A stretch of DNA of 64,000 nucleotides from CAYLPU01 sp964385635. GTDB taxonomy: Bacteria; Chloroflexota; Anaerolineae; B4-G1. The translations under genes and the position numbers were made by a program. Of the stretch, positions 1-8,773 are shown in pieces (position 1 is the first letter of the stretch; each line of letters starts with the position of its first letter). The notes below the pieces were generated by a model. The model ran no database searches and was not told where the DNA came from. It saw nothing but the letters and a program-made list of their open reading frames with translations. Location: contig CAYLPU010000012.1 in NCBI GenBank assembly GCA_964385635.1, positions 6,474 to 70,473 of the forward strand, read 5' to 3'.

Positions 1-15
1 ACGATGGGGATACGC

Positions 16-21
16 TATAAT
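16..21 (+). promoter_or_regulatory. Probable -10 box for the zinc-ribbon gene
   Basis: A perfect TATAAT hexamer lies 26 bases upstream of the proposed start of the first gene. The -35 region would fall before the window, so only half of the promoter can be seen. Confidence 0.45.
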
Positions 22-47
22 CCCTTGCCAGAACGGTCGGGGAGGTG

Positions 48-689
48 ATGGTGGGGCTGATCAAGTTTGTACGTAATTACAACGATGAGAGCACCGAGCG
101 GGGCTTCCAGTTCGAGTTCTTCTGTGACCGATGCGGGACAGGCTATCGTACCCCGTTCAAGACCTCGGCGACAGGTATGGTGAACGAAGCGCTGGACGTG
201 GCCAGCGGCCTGTTGGGTGGCGTGTTCGGCACGGTCGCCGACGTGGGCGATCGGGTGCACTCTGCGACATGGGAACAGGCACACGACAAAGCTTTCGCCG
301 AGGCGGTCGAACAGGTCAGGCCGAACTTCCGGCAATGTCCGCGTTGCAGTAAGTGGGTGTGCGTAGAGCAGTGTTGGAACGAGACGCGGGGTCTGTGCAA
401 GGGCTGCGCCCCTGACCTGGCGGTAGAGATGTCAGCGATGCAGGCCGGCGCAGCCATCGAGGCAGCACAGGAGGCGGCTCACGCGGCGGCAAGCGAGCAG
501 GTGACGGCGCAGTCGTTCGATGAGACGATCAGGGCGGTTTGCCCCAGGTGCGGTGCTCCGGTCAGCGGTGGCAAGTTCTGCGCTCAGTGTGGCGCTCCGT
601 TGGCCGCCGAGAAGTTCTGCACGAAGTGCAGGAGCAAAATCCCGGTTGGGGCGAAGTTCTGCCCACAGTGCGGTGCACCTCAGAAGTAG
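48..689 (+). CDS. Zinc-ribbon domain protein
   Basis: A 213-residue soluble protein of unknown specific role. Cysteine pairs mark several zinc ribbons: CDRCG near residue 27, CPRC and CKGC motifs near residues 101-125, then a C-terminal double ribbon (CPRCGAP, CAQCGAP, CTKC, CPQCGAP) as in the zinc-ribbon/DZANK families. The middle (about 130-165) is Ala/Glu-rich and probably helical. The start is uncertain: a purine-rich GGGGAGG runs almost into ATG 48, and GTG 45 and GTG 51 are alternatives. It is the first gene of a same-strand run with the uracil-DNA glycosylase, 30 bases downstream. Such ribbons often mediate protein or nucleic-acid contacts, but nothing here fixes the partner. Confidence 0.8.
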   Translation: MVGLIKFVRNYNDESTERGFQFEFFCDRCGTGYRTPFKTSATGMVNEALDVASGLLGGVFGTVADVGDRVHSATWEQAHDKAFAEAVEQVRPNFRQCPRCSKWVCVEQCWNETRGLCKGCAPDLAVEMSAMQAGAAIEAAQEAAHAAASEQVTAQSFDETIRAVCPRCGAPVSGGKFCAQCGAPLAAEKFCTKCRSKIPVGAKFCPQCGAPQK

Positions 690-719
690 GCAGATTGCAG
701 ATTACATAGGAGGGAGAGC

Positions 720-1322
720 GTGTCAGAGTTGGAGGCGCTGGCGGCAGAGGTCGCCAGGTGTACACAGTGTCTCTTAAGCCGGGGACGGACCAAGGCAGTG
801 CCCGGCGAAGGACCAGAGAATGCTGAGATCATGTTCGTCGGTGAAGCGCCGGGCTTCCACGAAGATCAGCAGGGACGCCCATTCGTGGGAGCGGCGGGCA
901 AGTTCCTCGATGAATTGTTGGAAATCATTGGCCTGAAGCGCGAGGATGTCTTCATCGCCAACGTCATCAAATGTCGCCCTCCGGGCAATCGCGACCCACT
1001 GCCCGAGGAGATCGAGGCCTGTAAGCCGTTCCTCGACCGGCAGATTGAACTGATTCAGCCTAAGTTGGTAGTGACACTGGGGCGCTTCTCGATGGCGCGG
1101 GTCTTCCCAAAAGCGCGTATCTCCCGCATTCACGGTCAGCCGTGTAAGATCGGCGGCGTGATCTACTATCCGATGTATCACCCGGCGGCGGCGTTGCACC
1201 AACCCAGCCTGCGCCGCACCGTGGAGGAGGACATGCGCCGCATCCCCGAGTTGCTCAAGCAACCAGAACAGATCGCCGAGTCTCCGCTTCTGGAGGAGGC
1301 GGAGCAATTGAGGCTATTCTGA
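720..1322 (+). CDS. Family 4 (Fe-S) uracil-DNA glycosylase
   Basis: Removes uracil from DNA, starting base-excision repair of deaminated cytosine. The 200-residue length and motifs fit the thermostable UDGa type: GEAPGFHED with GRPFVG (about residues 42-57, uracil pocket and catalytic region), IKCRPPGNRDP (about 87-98) and the C-terminal YHPAAAL motif. Four cysteines (CTQC at the N-terminus, IKC and ACK in the middle) match the [4Fe-4S] ligands of this family. Translation starts at GTG 720 behind a strong AGGAGGGAG, 4-13 bases upstream. A short heptamer-like stretch (gattgca gattaca) lies between it and the zinc-ribbon gene. Confidence 0.93.
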   Translation: MSELEALAAEVARCTQCLLSRGRTKAVPGEGPENAEIMFVGEAPGFHEDQQGRPFVGAAGKFLDELLEIIGLKREDVFIANVIKCRPPGNRDPLPEEIEACKPFLDRQIELIQPKLVVTLGRFSMARVFPKARISRIHGQPCKIGGVIYYPMYHPAAALHQPSLRRTVEEDMRRIPELLKQPEQIAESPLLEEAEQLRLF

Positions 1323-1378
1323 GATTGCAGATTGCAGACTGCAAACTTCAAACTGCGGATCGCGGACCGCGACTTACG
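1323..1378. repeat. Heptamer-periodic tract between genes
   Basis: Directly after the glycosylase stop the sequence can be read as eight successive 7-mers: gattgca, gattgca, gactgca, aacttca, aactgcg, gatcgcg, gaccgcg, acttacg. Neighbouring units differ by one to three bases, so the tract is a degenerate heptamer array of the STRR type known from cyanobacteria. Related units (gattgca, gattaca) also lie at 693-706 in the preceding spacer. Confidence 0.6.
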
Positions 1379-1395
1379 AGATTGGCAGGCAACAA

Positions 1396-1800
1396 GTGAT
1401 CGAGTTTATCTCCATCGTCGTACTTACGTTTGCACTGGCGCTGATCGTGCTGGGAGCCATCACGATGTGGCTGGAGCAGGGACGGGGGCGGTTCCAGGGG
1501 ATCGCACTGACCCTGGTCGGGCTACTCGTCGGCACTGGGTACGCCTTCCTGGGAAGCCGCTTCTCGTTGGCACTCTTAAATCGCCTGGTCGTGCACATAG
1601 ATTTGCCAGCCCTGATGGCTACGGCCTTCACGTATACGGCGGGCGTGTTGAGCGGCGCATCGTTGGCCGTGGGGCTTTTCCTGTGGGCCACGGGCCGCTT
1701 TCGGCACCAGGTTAAGCGGACTGTGGTCGCCTTTGTCGTGGTTGGCATACTGGTGGCGCTGGTGGCGACTTTCCTGGCCATCGTCCTCAGCGCGCCCTAG
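1396..1800 (+). CDS. Small four-helix membrane protein
   Basis: A 134-residue integral membrane protein with four predicted hydrophobic segments, at about residues 2-24, 36-53, 71-98 and 107-131, and very short loops. There is no recognisable catalytic motif and I cannot assign a family. It starts at GTG 1396 with only a weak GGCAGG upstream. It is the last gene of a same-strand run of three and is followed by a hairpin that probably ends transcription. Confidence 0.6.
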   Translation: MIEFISIVVLTFALALIVLGAITMWLEQGRGRFQGIALTLVGLLVGTGYAFLGSRFSLALLNRLVVHIDLPALMATAFTYTAGVLSGASLAVGLFLWATGRFRHQVKRTVVAFVVVGILVALVATFLAIVLSAP

Positions 1801-1850
1801 GGAGTGGCGCCACCTGTAGCAAGCGTAGCGCCACCTCGGCCCGGATGGCT

Positions 1851-1898
1851 GCCCCCACCGGTAGCCATTGCTCGTCAGTATCAAGCACCGGTGGGTGC
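1851..1898. terminator. Hairpin between convergent genes
   Basis: Arms 1851-1862 (gcccccaccggt) and 1887-1898 (accggtgggtgc) pair at 11 of 12 positions around a 24-base loop. The hairpin lies between the end of the membrane-protein gene and the convergent flavoprotein gene, so it could serve both. It has no clear U-tract. Confidence 0.4.
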
Positions 1899-1909
1899 GT
1901 TTTGGCACT

Positions 1910-2806
1910 TCAACACATCAGCAGGTAACGGTAGGCCGAGATGGCTGCCTTGGCTCCCTCGCCGATGTGCACCAACGCCTGCTCCGAAACATAGGTCACG
2001 TCGCCCGCGGCGAACACCCCTGGCCAACTGGTGGCACAGTTCACGTCCACAATGATATGTCCGCGCCTGTCGCAGTCCACCCACTCTCGCACCAGGTCGG
2101 AGTTGGGAGTGCGCGGCAGTTTCACGAACACACCCTTGACCGGTATCTCCCGCTTCTCGCCCTCTGGCGTTGTGATCACAACCGCCTCGACGAAGCGCTC
2201 ACCGCACACCTCTCCTACCGCTGCGCCTTCTACGATCTCGACGTTCCGCATCTGGCGGAGCCTGTGCACCAGGGGGGTGTCTGGCAGAGATTCGGGGGCT
2301 AGCAGGTAGACCCAGTGTGCCTTGCGGGCCAGGTCAGCGGCGGCCCACTGGGCGCGCCGTCCCTGCCCCACCACGGCCACGTCCTTGCCCAGAAACAGGC
2401 TGGCGTGCGTAGTCGCCAGGTAACTCAGGCCGTAACCGGCCAGCCGAGCCTCACCTGGAACGTCCAGACGCTGTGGCTTAGCGCCCGTCGCCATAATCAC
2501 GGTCTGCCCTTCATAACGGTCGCCCTGGACGGTATCCACGACAAAATTTTTCCCTACAGGCATCATCTTGGTCACGGTGTCGAAATCGCGCACAAAGCTC
2601 AGGTAGTCGAGTTGGCGGCGGAAAGCGTCCAGCAACGTCTCGCCGGTGATAGTCTCTCGCCCTTCCATCTCCTCCAGTTGCATGGCGTAGGTGGTCTGAC
2701 CGCCCCACCGTTCCGCGATGATCAGCGTCTCCAGTCGTTGGTTGATAGCCATTGCCGCGGCGGTGATGCCTGCCGGCCCGCCGCCGATGATGATCAGGTC
2801 ATACAT
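1910..2806 (-). CDS. Thioredoxin-reductase-like flavoprotein lacking the CxxC
   Basis: A 298-residue two-dinucleotide-binding-domain flavoprotein with the thioredoxin reductase fold. It has the FAD motif GGGPAG at residues 8-13, ATGAKPQ, a second Rossmann motif (VVGQGRRA) and the C-terminal AAGDVT. True thioredoxin reductases carry a redox CAxC just before the second Rossmann motif; here the aligned stretch reads YLATTHA, with no cysteines. It therefore cannot reduce thioredoxin by the usual route and may be a ferredoxin/flavodoxin-type NAD(P)H reductase or a diverged paralog. It starts at ATG 2806 behind AGGAGGAAAA, 14 bases after the malic enzyme stop, so the two genes are probably co-transcribed. 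Confidence 0.85.
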   Translation of the reverse strand: MYDLIIIGGGPAGITAAAMAINQRLETLIIAERWGGQTTYAMQLEEMEGRETITGETLLDAFRRQLDYLSFVRDFDTVTKMMPVGKNFVVDTVQGDRYEGQTVIMATGAKPQRLDVPGEARLAGYGLSYLATTHASLFLGKDVAVVGQGRRAQWAAADLARKAHWVYLLAPESLPDTPLVHRLRQMRNVEIVEGAAVGEVCGERFVEAVVITTPEGEKREIPVKGVFVKLPRTPNSDLVREWVDCDRRGHIIVDVNCATSWPGVFAAGDVTYVSEQALVHIGEGAKAAISAYRYLLMC

Positions 2807-2820
2807 TACTTTTCCTCCTC

Positions 2821-4188
2821 TCAGGACCACTCCGCCGGTACAGGCGGGATGAGTTCTTTTTCCATCAGGAAGCGGGTCATATCCTGCGCCTGACGGATGG
2901 TCGCTTTCGCTTTGCTGAGCAGTTCTTCGTGGGAGAGGCTCAGACGGGCCACGCCCTGCTCCTGCGCTTTCATGCCGACGGCCGCTGCTTCGCGGGGGAA
3001 GATCTCCCACTCATCCATCTTTGGCACCACGCGCTCCTCGTCGAGTCCTCGCTCAAGAGCACAACGGGCCAGTTCCTCAGCGGCGGCGATGGCCATCTCG
3101 TCGGTGATGGTCGTGGCTCGTACGTCCAGCACGCCCCGGAAGATGCCGGGGAAGCCCAACGAGTTGTTGATCTGATTGGGGAAGTCGCTGCGGCCTGTGC
3201 CCATGATGCGCACCCCAGCCTCCTTCGCTTCCCAGGGCCAGATTTCAGGAATGGGATTGGCACAGGCGAAGAGTATCGCGTCCTCAGCCATCCCCTTCAC
3301 CCACTCCGGCAGGATCGTCCCCGGGCCGGGCTTGCTGGCCGCGATGCACACGTCGGCCCCGCGCAGTGCCTCGGCGGAACCTCCGCGCCGCCCCTCGGCA
3401 TTGCTGTTCTGGCAGATGCGCCACTTGTCCACGAACTCGATCTTGCGCTGCGCGATGTCCTCTCGCTCTGGATGCAGGATGCCCTTGCTGTCGCAGGCGA
3501 TGACGTGGCCGAACGGGACGCCGCTGGCCAGCAGCAGTCGCAGCGTCGCCACGTTGGCTGCGCCGGTACCGATTATCGCGACCTTGATATCCTCCCTACG
3601 TTTGCCCACCACCTTTAGCGCGTTGAGCACCCCGGCCAGGATGACCGTGGCCGTGCCCTGCTGGTCGTCGTGCCAGACCGGGATCTTGATCCCAGGATCG
3701 CTGCGCAGCATGTCGAGCACGCGGAAGCACTTGGGCTGCGAGATGTCCTCCAGGTTGATCCCGCCGAAGGAGGGCTGGATCAGTTTGACGGCCTGGATGA
3801 TGGCGTAGGGGTCTTTGGTGTCCAGGCAAATCGGCACGGCGTCCACACCGCCCAGGTACTTGAAGAGCAGCGCCTTGCCCTCCATCACCGGCAGCCCGGC
3901 CTCCGGGCCGATGTCGCCCAGGCCCAGCACCCGCGTGCCATCGGAGACAATGGCGACCATGTTGCCCTTGTTGGTGTACTCGTAGACCAGTTCTTCATTC
4001 TCGTGGATGGCACGGCAGGGGGCCGCCACGCCGGGCGTGTACCAGATGGCGAAGTCGCTGAACGCGCGGATGACGCACTTGGGCGCGATTTGCACCTTGC
4101 CACGGAAGAAGGGGTGCAGGCGCATCGCGTCTTCCGCCGGTTTCTTGGCCTTGGCTAACAGTTCTTCTTTGGTTAGTTTAGTAGACAT
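2821..4188 (-). CDS. NAD(P)-dependent malic enzyme
   Basis: Oxidatively decarboxylates malate to pyruvate in the cytoplasm. The 455 residues cover the short bacterial (MaeB-type) enzyme without a phosphotransacetylase tail. Motifs include IWYTPGVAAPC (N-terminal malic domain), GDIGPEAGLP with MEGKALLFK, VDAVPICLD, the metal/substrate motif PVWHDDQQGT and the Rossmann IIGTGAAN. ATG 4188 has AGGAGGTGT upstream. The C-terminal 40 residues continue into a helical tail (LSHEELLSKAKATIRQA) somewhat beyond the usual end. PEP carboxykinase lies upstream on the same strand and the flavoprotein downstream, suggesting joint control of C4/C3 exchange. Confidence 0.93.
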   Translation of the reverse strand: MSTKLTKEELLAKAKKPAEDAMRLHPFFRGKVQIAPKCVIRAFSDFAIWYTPGVAAPCRAIHENEELVYEYTNKGNMVAIVSDGTRVLGLGDIGPEAGLPVMEGKALLFKYLGGVDAVPICLDTKDPYAIIQAVKLIQPSFGGINLEDISQPKCFRVLDMLRSDPGIKIPVWHDDQQGTATVILAGVLNALKVVGKRREDIKVAIIGTGAANVATLRLLLASGVPFGHVIACDSKGILHPEREDIAQRKIEFVDKWRICQNSNAEGRRGGSAEALRGADVCIAASKPGPGTILPEWVKGMAEDAILFACANPIPEIWPWEAKEAGVRIMGTGRSDFPNQINNSLGFPGIFRGVLDVRATTITDEMAIAAAEELARCALERGLDEERVVPKMDEWEIFPREAAAVGMKAQEQGVARLSLSHEELLSKAKATIRQAQDMTRFLMEKELIPPVPAEWS

Positions 4189-4207
4189 TACACCTCCTGA
4201 AGGTTTA

Positions 4208-4241
4208 AGAAACCGGGTTTTTCGGAAAAAACCCGGTTTCT
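4208..4241. repeat. Perfect hairpin repeat (accgggttt family), possible terminator
   Basis: Arms 4208-4222 (agaaaccgggttttt) and 4227-4241 (aaaaacccggtttct) pair perfectly over 15 bases around the loop cgga. The hairpin abuts the PEP carboxykinase stop codon and precedes the malic enzyme start. A shorter relative sits at 58043-58069, so this is a dispersed element that may also attenuate transcription. Confidence 0.75.
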
Positions 4242-6249
4242 ACTTTCCCGGGCACTGCCTGGCGACGGCTGGGGCAATGTTTTTGTTATTTCCAACAGCC
4301 TCGATAAGCTGCTCAACCGAGACAATCGGACCGTATTCCGCTTTTAGCGCTTCAAGACCCTTCCTCTGTTCTCCACAGATTTCAAACAACTTTGCCGGAA
4401 TGTTCTCCTCCTTCATGTAGACCTCTTCCTGCAGATCAATTCTGGCGATGATATTGTCCACGTAGAATGCAAACTGCTTGTCATAGAGTTCCTTGGGATA
4501 CTCCTTGCCAATTCCGGTGAACAACTCTTTGAGGTCCTCGTACTTCGGAATAAACCCGATTGGCGTTTCAATCGCATCGACGTCTCCGTGTGCTCTTCGT
4601 TCAAGCCAGCCAAGCCACACTTTCACATCACGTTTCTCGCCAAGCAGCCCGTTTCCCTCCCTGCCACGGGCGCCAAACGTTAGGAAGTAGTTCAGCCCGG
4701 CCATAATAGGTTTGCTTTTCAGTTTGTCAGAATCAAAGAAGGCAAATTGCGCATCCATATAGTCGGCCAGCGGACCAGGGATAAACGGTTCATTGGCCCA
4801 GGGCTGGCGCCTGACGCCCTTGGCCCCAACCTCCGTTGCGGTTGCCGCCGAGAGGACCGAGGCTCCGATGACAACCCCCTGATCGGAATTCTTGGCGACC
4901 CAGACCGGGGGCATCGTATCGCTGTCCCGCCCGCTGTATGTGGTCACCTTGATTTCCACCCCGCGTGGATCTTCGGCCGCGGCTTCATTGTAGTTTCCGA
5001 TGAATTTACTATCTACCGTACATCGGGCATTCGGACTAGAAAGTGGAATGGGCTTGCCATTCTTTTCCGTCTTGCCTTCCCACCATTCGCCCTGGAAGTT
5101 GATACCCTTTTTCGGGTGTTCCTCTCCGTTCCCGACCCAATGCGGCACTTTGTCTTCGTCAATCAAAACATTCGTCCAGATCACTTCCGTGCCTTCTTCT
5201 CTCAGACATTTCATTAAGTATGGATCACTTTCGCGGTTCACATCCCGAACAATCCCAAAGATCCCCTTCTCAGGGTTGACGGCTCGCAACGTCCCGTCTC
5301 CAGCGATCCACAACTGGGCCAGATCGTCGCCGATGAAATCAGTGCCCACCATGGCGGTCGTGGTTTTCCCGCATCCAGAAGGCGCCGCCCCGGCGAAGTA
5401 TGTTTGTCTTCCGCCAGGGCCTTTCAAGCCTGTTATGAACATGTGCTCCGATAATTCCTGTTCTCTGCGGTAATACGTTGCCAGGTCAACCGCAAAGCGG
5501 TGATTCCCTTTCTTCAGCAGCAGCGTATTGCCGGCATACGTACAGAACATCGAGAATGTCGTCAGCCAACTTCGGTCCATAAACACCCTGGCATTTGGCA
5601 GATCCTCTGGCCTGTTTGGGCCCTCGCTGTGAACGTTGGTGAAAAACAGCCCTTGGCGTTCTACTTCTTCGTCAAACCGGTCATAGACATGTCTGTACAG
5701 GATGTTTGCCGAGTGCATGACGTACGTTGACGTGGTGATTTCCAGAGCCGGAATTGCAGCCTGAGCGCCGATGGGGCCCCTGCTGAAGAAACCTACCAGC
5801 AGAGTTTTCCCTTTCGCAATTCCGGTCATGTGGGTTTCGACATAGTCATACGCCTCATCTCTGAGGATTTTTTTGGCAAGCACACTGACTTCTTCGCCTT
5901 CGTTCACAATGTAGAACGTTCTATCAATGATCCGCGCCTGTTCCTGGGCAAGGTCGAAGTGAATCGTATGGTCTTTCATAGCCAGGGGCCGCTCTTCGCC
6001 TTTCTCAAGGCTCATTTCCCTGACTCTTCGAACATCCGCATCTGATCCGGTGTTCACAAAAACCACGTCAGGATCAGTCATTGAAATCGCGTTTGCAATT
6101 TTCAGAAGCGCTTCCTCATTGGTTATCTTGCTCAGTTTTGCGACATTCTCCTGGTTGCACCTGGCCTCGAACAGGGCCTTCGCTTCGTCCAAGGTATTGA
6201 TCCCACCGATTTCAGCGAGGATATCAATGCCTTTTTTCAGTTCCAACAT
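4240..6249 (-). CDS. pckG: Phosphoenolpyruvate carboxykinase (GTP)
   Basis: Interconverts oxaloacetate plus GTP with PEP, CO2 and GDP, for gluconeogenesis or anaplerosis. The nucleotide loop reads APSGCGKTTTAM (the family standard is SACGKTNLAM), keeping the reactive cysteine. SRGPIGAQ, RFAVDLATYY, NVNRES-like and NYFLTFGARG regions fit the GTP type. At 669 residues it is longer than the roughly 600-620 of typical enzymes. ATG 6249 is preferred over upstream alternatives because AGGAG precedes it by a few bases. Base composition is lower than in its neighbours (about 52-53% GC in two 60-base samples against 60% in one sample of the malic enzyme gene), which may mean acquisition by transfer. 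Confidence 0.93.
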   Translation of the reverse strand: MLELKKGIDILAEIGGINTLDEAKALFEARCNQENVAKLSKITNEEALLKIANAISMTDPDVVFVNTGSDADVRRVREMSLEKGEERPLAMKDHTIHFDLAQEQARIIDRTFYIVNEGEEVSVLAKKILRDEAYDYVETHMTGIAKGKTLLVGFFSRGPIGAQAAIPALEITTSTYVMHSANILYRHVYDRFDEEVERQGLFFTNVHSEGPNRPEDLPNARVFMDRSWLTTFSMFCTYAGNTLLLKKGNHRFAVDLATYYRREQELSEHMFITGLKGPGGRQTYFAGAAPSGCGKTTTAMVGTDFIGDDLAQLWIAGDGTLRAVNPEKGIFGIVRDVNRESDPYLMKCLREEGTEVIWTNVLIDEDKVPHWVGNGEEHPKKGINFQGEWWEGKTEKNGKPIPLSSPNARCTVDSKFIGNYNEAAAEDPRGVEIKVTTYSGRDSDTMPPVWVAKNSDQGVVIGASVLSAATATEVGAKGVRRQPWANEPFIPGPLADYMDAQFAFFDSDKLKSKPIMAGLNYFLTFGARGREGNGLLGEKRDVKVWLGWLERRAHGDVDAIETPIGFIPKYEDLKELFTGIGKEYPKELYDKQFAFYVDNIIARIDLQEEVYMKEENIPAKLFEICGEQRKGLEALKAEYGPIVSVEQLIEAVGNNKNIAPAVARQCPGK

Positions 6250-6389
6250 GTTTTTCTCCTTTACCCACAGTGGTATAATTTCGGATTGTTCACCACATTT
6301 GGGTGTTGTTTCAGCATCCATGCCAGGTTCTCTCTTGAGTGATCTTCGTCACTTACAGTCTCCTTAAATGTATGGTTGGTTGGTTATGG

Positions 6390-8324
6390 TCAGCCACCAA
6401 TCTGTTCCGGAATGGGAAGAGAAAGCCAGTCTGTGTCCACGAAATCACCACTCTCTTCCAGTTGGTACATTGCAACCCGCACCGCGACAGGAAAGGCATC
6501 TGATGGAACGGTCAGAACGTAGTCGTCTCGCACCACCTCCCCCGTCGCCCAAAGGTTGGTGGGATACCAGCCTCCAACGGGATTGAAAGAATCGGCCTGT
6601 GCCAGAACATCCTGAGCGCACTCCGGGGGGTCTTTGGAGACCAGGTGGACCGCTACGCGGTAATCTGACTGCACGTGCCGCGTTGCCTCCCAATAGATGG
6701 TCACCCGCAATCTATCCTCCCCCTCCCAGGCCAGATCAGCGGTTCGGACACGCACGCCATTGCCCAGATCGAAGTCCACTTGCACAGGAATATCTTCATA
6801 TAACACATCCTGGCTGATTATCGCGACGCCTGGCACAGCCGAGGAGAAGTGCGCTTCCCCCAAGAGTTCAGCCCACCAGTATAGGGGCCAATTGCCCAGG
6901 TTGAAAGCCGGGGTCAGGACTTTGCCTTCCCGCTGCACGACAGACCGGAAGTCCACCCTGTGGTCTACAAGCTCAAATCCATCCAGTTCACCCGTCACAT
7001 ACAGCCCATAAGCAGCGGCAGAGTAGCCCCCCCCCCAGGGTAATGCAACTACGTTACGACCTCCTGGAAGGTCCGCGCCTCCGAGCGGCTGTAGAATCTG
7101 AATAACATCCCTGCCTGAAGGGTCATTCACCAGCCTGTAGACAAACGGTAAATTGGTGCGAAACAACCGTAGGGAAAACAGCAGCAGCCCCCCACACGCT
7201 ATCCAACGTATAGCGGTCACTACCCGCGCCAGGCGATGCACCAGATAAGCCAACCCTATGACCAGAAACAAGATGCTCGGCATCAGCACGGCAGGCGCCC
7301 ACACTGCCGAAGGGAACACCACTATGAATGCCAGGAACTCCAGGGTTCCCAACAAAAGCGCCGTGCCTATCCAAAGCGAACGGCGCCGGGCCAGCCAGGC
7401 CAACCCGACGGCCCCTGCCAGCAGCAGGACAACCGGCAGTTGGCGTTGAAGTTGACTCGCGAGGAAGTGGAAGTTGGAGGACCAGGTCGCGAGATTGTGG
7501 GGCCATTCCAGCACGTAGGAAGTTATCTCCTCCCCGAAGAATTGAGCCCAGAAGCCATCCCACGTGCCTGGCTGGCCGTACACCCAGCGAGCGCCTTGCA
7601 GAGCCCGCAGGGGCAGGTAGAGATAGGCGAGGAAGGGAAGGGCGAACAAGAGAGCGGACTTTGCGCTAAAGGCCAGCCAGTTGCGATTTCTCTCCCGCAG
7701 AGTGGGAAAAGCCAGGAGAAACACGAGTGGCATAAGCGAGATCAGTATGCGGTGATGCTCGACGCTTAGCCCCAGAAGGACCATCGCCAACCACCAGCGC
7801 CACTCTCCCCCCCTCTTTCCCCCCCACCGGGGGGGATGAAAGGGTGGGGGCAGGTCAATCGCTACCAAAAAGGTTACACTGATCAGGCACAAGCTGAAAC
7901 TGTACACCTCGGCTACGACACTATGCATCCAGAAGGTCTCCACCAGGCCCAACGCCAACACAGCGAGGGCAGCTAACACATGTTCTCCTTCTGTAAGGCG
8001 GACGATCAGCCAATATGCTCCGGCAAGGCCTAGCAGCGACCACACTGTAGCCACCGTGGAAGCAGCGGCAGCCGGGGGAAGGCCCCCCAGACGTAGCAAA
8101 TGGGTCAGCAGGGACCCCAGAATGGTAAACAGGGGATAACCTGTGTAATGAATTGTTCCCCAGAGATTCAGTGCGACCTGGATTTCCCCCACGTCAAGTG
8201 TATATCCGTGACCACTGCCGTTCACGTCACGCTGCAGTGTGCCACTGTATACCAGCAGCAAGATTCCACAGACAATCAAACCTGGTAAATAGGCCCGCCA
8301 GGTCCTGCTGGCTATTCTGTGCAT
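6390..8324 (-). CDS. DUF2723-type integral membrane glycosyltransferase-like protein
   Basis: A 644-residue polytopic membrane protein. The first luminal loop (GYTLDVGEIQVALN, then HYTGYPLF) is the signature of DUF2723/GT-C-like proteins, a fold shared with lipid-linked sugar transferases. About ten further hydrophobic segments follow, to about residue 400. The C-terminal 200 residues are soluble and probably face outside. An in-frame GC-rich palindromic element encodes about residues 159-173 (FHPPRWGGKRGG) between two membrane segments. ATG 8324 is chosen; TTG 8342 is possible. It overlaps the preceding 144-residue gene by 13 bases, so coupled translation is likely. Substrate unknown. Confidence 0.75.
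   Translation of the reverse strand: MHRIASRTWRAYLPGLIVCGILLLVYSGTLQRDVNGSGHGYTLDVGEIQVALNLWGTIHYTGYPLFTILGSLLTHLLRLGGLPPAAAASTVATVWSLLGLAGAYWLIVRLTEGEHVLAALAVLALGLVETFWMHSVVAEVYSFSLCLISVTFLVAIDLPPPFHPPRWGGKRGGEWRWWLAMVLLGLSVEHHRILISLMPLVFLLAFPTLRERNRNWLAFSAKSALLFALPFLAYLYLPLRALQGARWVYGQPGTWDGFWAQFFGEEITSYVLEWPHNLATWSSNFHFLASQLQRQLPVVLLLAGAVGLAWLARRRSLWIGTALLLGTLEFLAFIVVFPSAVWAPAVLMPSILFLVIGLAYLVHRLARVVTAIRWIACGGLLLFSLRLFRTNLPFVYRLVNDPSGRDVIQILQPLGGADLPGGRNVVALPWGGGYSAAAYGLYVTGELDGFELVDHRVDFRSVVQREGKVLTPAFNLGNWPLYWWAELLGEAHFSSAVPGVAIISQDVLYEDIPVQVDFDLGNGVRVRTADLAWEGEDRLRVTIYWEATRHVQSDYRVAVHLVSKDPPECAQDVLAQADSFNPVGGWYPTNLWATGEVVRDDYVLTVPSDAFPVAVRVAMYQLEESGDFVDTDWLSLPIPEQIGG
7807..7850. repeat. 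Intragenic GC palindromic element, family A copy 1
   Basis: A C-rich tract with ctctttcccccc, then ggggggatgaaaggg and more G, lies in frame inside the DUF2723-like gene. Almost the same roughly 42-base sequence recurs inside the SNF2 helicase gene at 52494-52541, in the opposite orientation relative to coding. Confidence 0.8.
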
Positions 8325-8746
8325 GATTCTATCATTACCCAATCGTAGGCTGCGCCGAGAGTACGCTGATCCAGGCTCTCTTCCTGGGTTCGCTCATACG
8401 GTGAAAGCAGAACCGCGTGATTGAATCGAATCTGCGTTGGCTCTCCTGTCCGAATAGCAGTGCTCGGAATAGTAGCCGTGTAGACTGTCCAGGTCTCCAG
8501 CATAGGGAGCACACCAATCTCTTCCTCGTTGATCTCAAGGGACACAGCTTGCCCGGGAGGATATGCCCAGGCACAGAAACTGATGCAGTATGTCTGTGGG
8601 CTCAGATCAAAGCGGAGCGTAGCCGTTTGGATATCACCTGCCCAACGCCCCATTACCCCACCTATGTTCTCTGGCAGGTACCAGCCAGTGCCGACATAAG
8701 CCGCATCCTCAGGCGAGCCAAAGTTTACCCGAATGGTTCCCTCCAC
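8312..8746 (-). CDS. Beta-rich accessory domain of glycosyltransferase cluster
   Basis: A 144-residue soluble protein without membrane segments. Features such as GTGWYLPEN, WAGDIQTATLRFDL, a central strand-rich part and the ending LGAAYDWV resemble the C-terminal beta-sandwich (carbohydrate-binding-like) domain often fused to GT-C membrane glycosyltransferases; here it is a free-standing gene. The assignment rests on pattern resemblance only. It starts at GTG 8746 with CTGGAGGG upstream, 27 bases after the upstream membrane protein gene, and overlaps the downstream gene. All three probably form one operon. Confidence 0.6.
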   Translation of the reverse strand: MEGTIRVNFGSPEDAAYVGTGWYLPENIGGVMGRWAGDIQTATLRFDLSPQTYCISFCAWAYPPGQAVSLEINEEEIGVLPMLETWTVYTATIPSTAIRTGEPTQIRFNHAVLLSPYERTQEESLDQRTLGAAYDWVMIESCTE

Positions 8747-8773
8747 TGGTGGACAGCCCTCCAGTGGGCGCGC

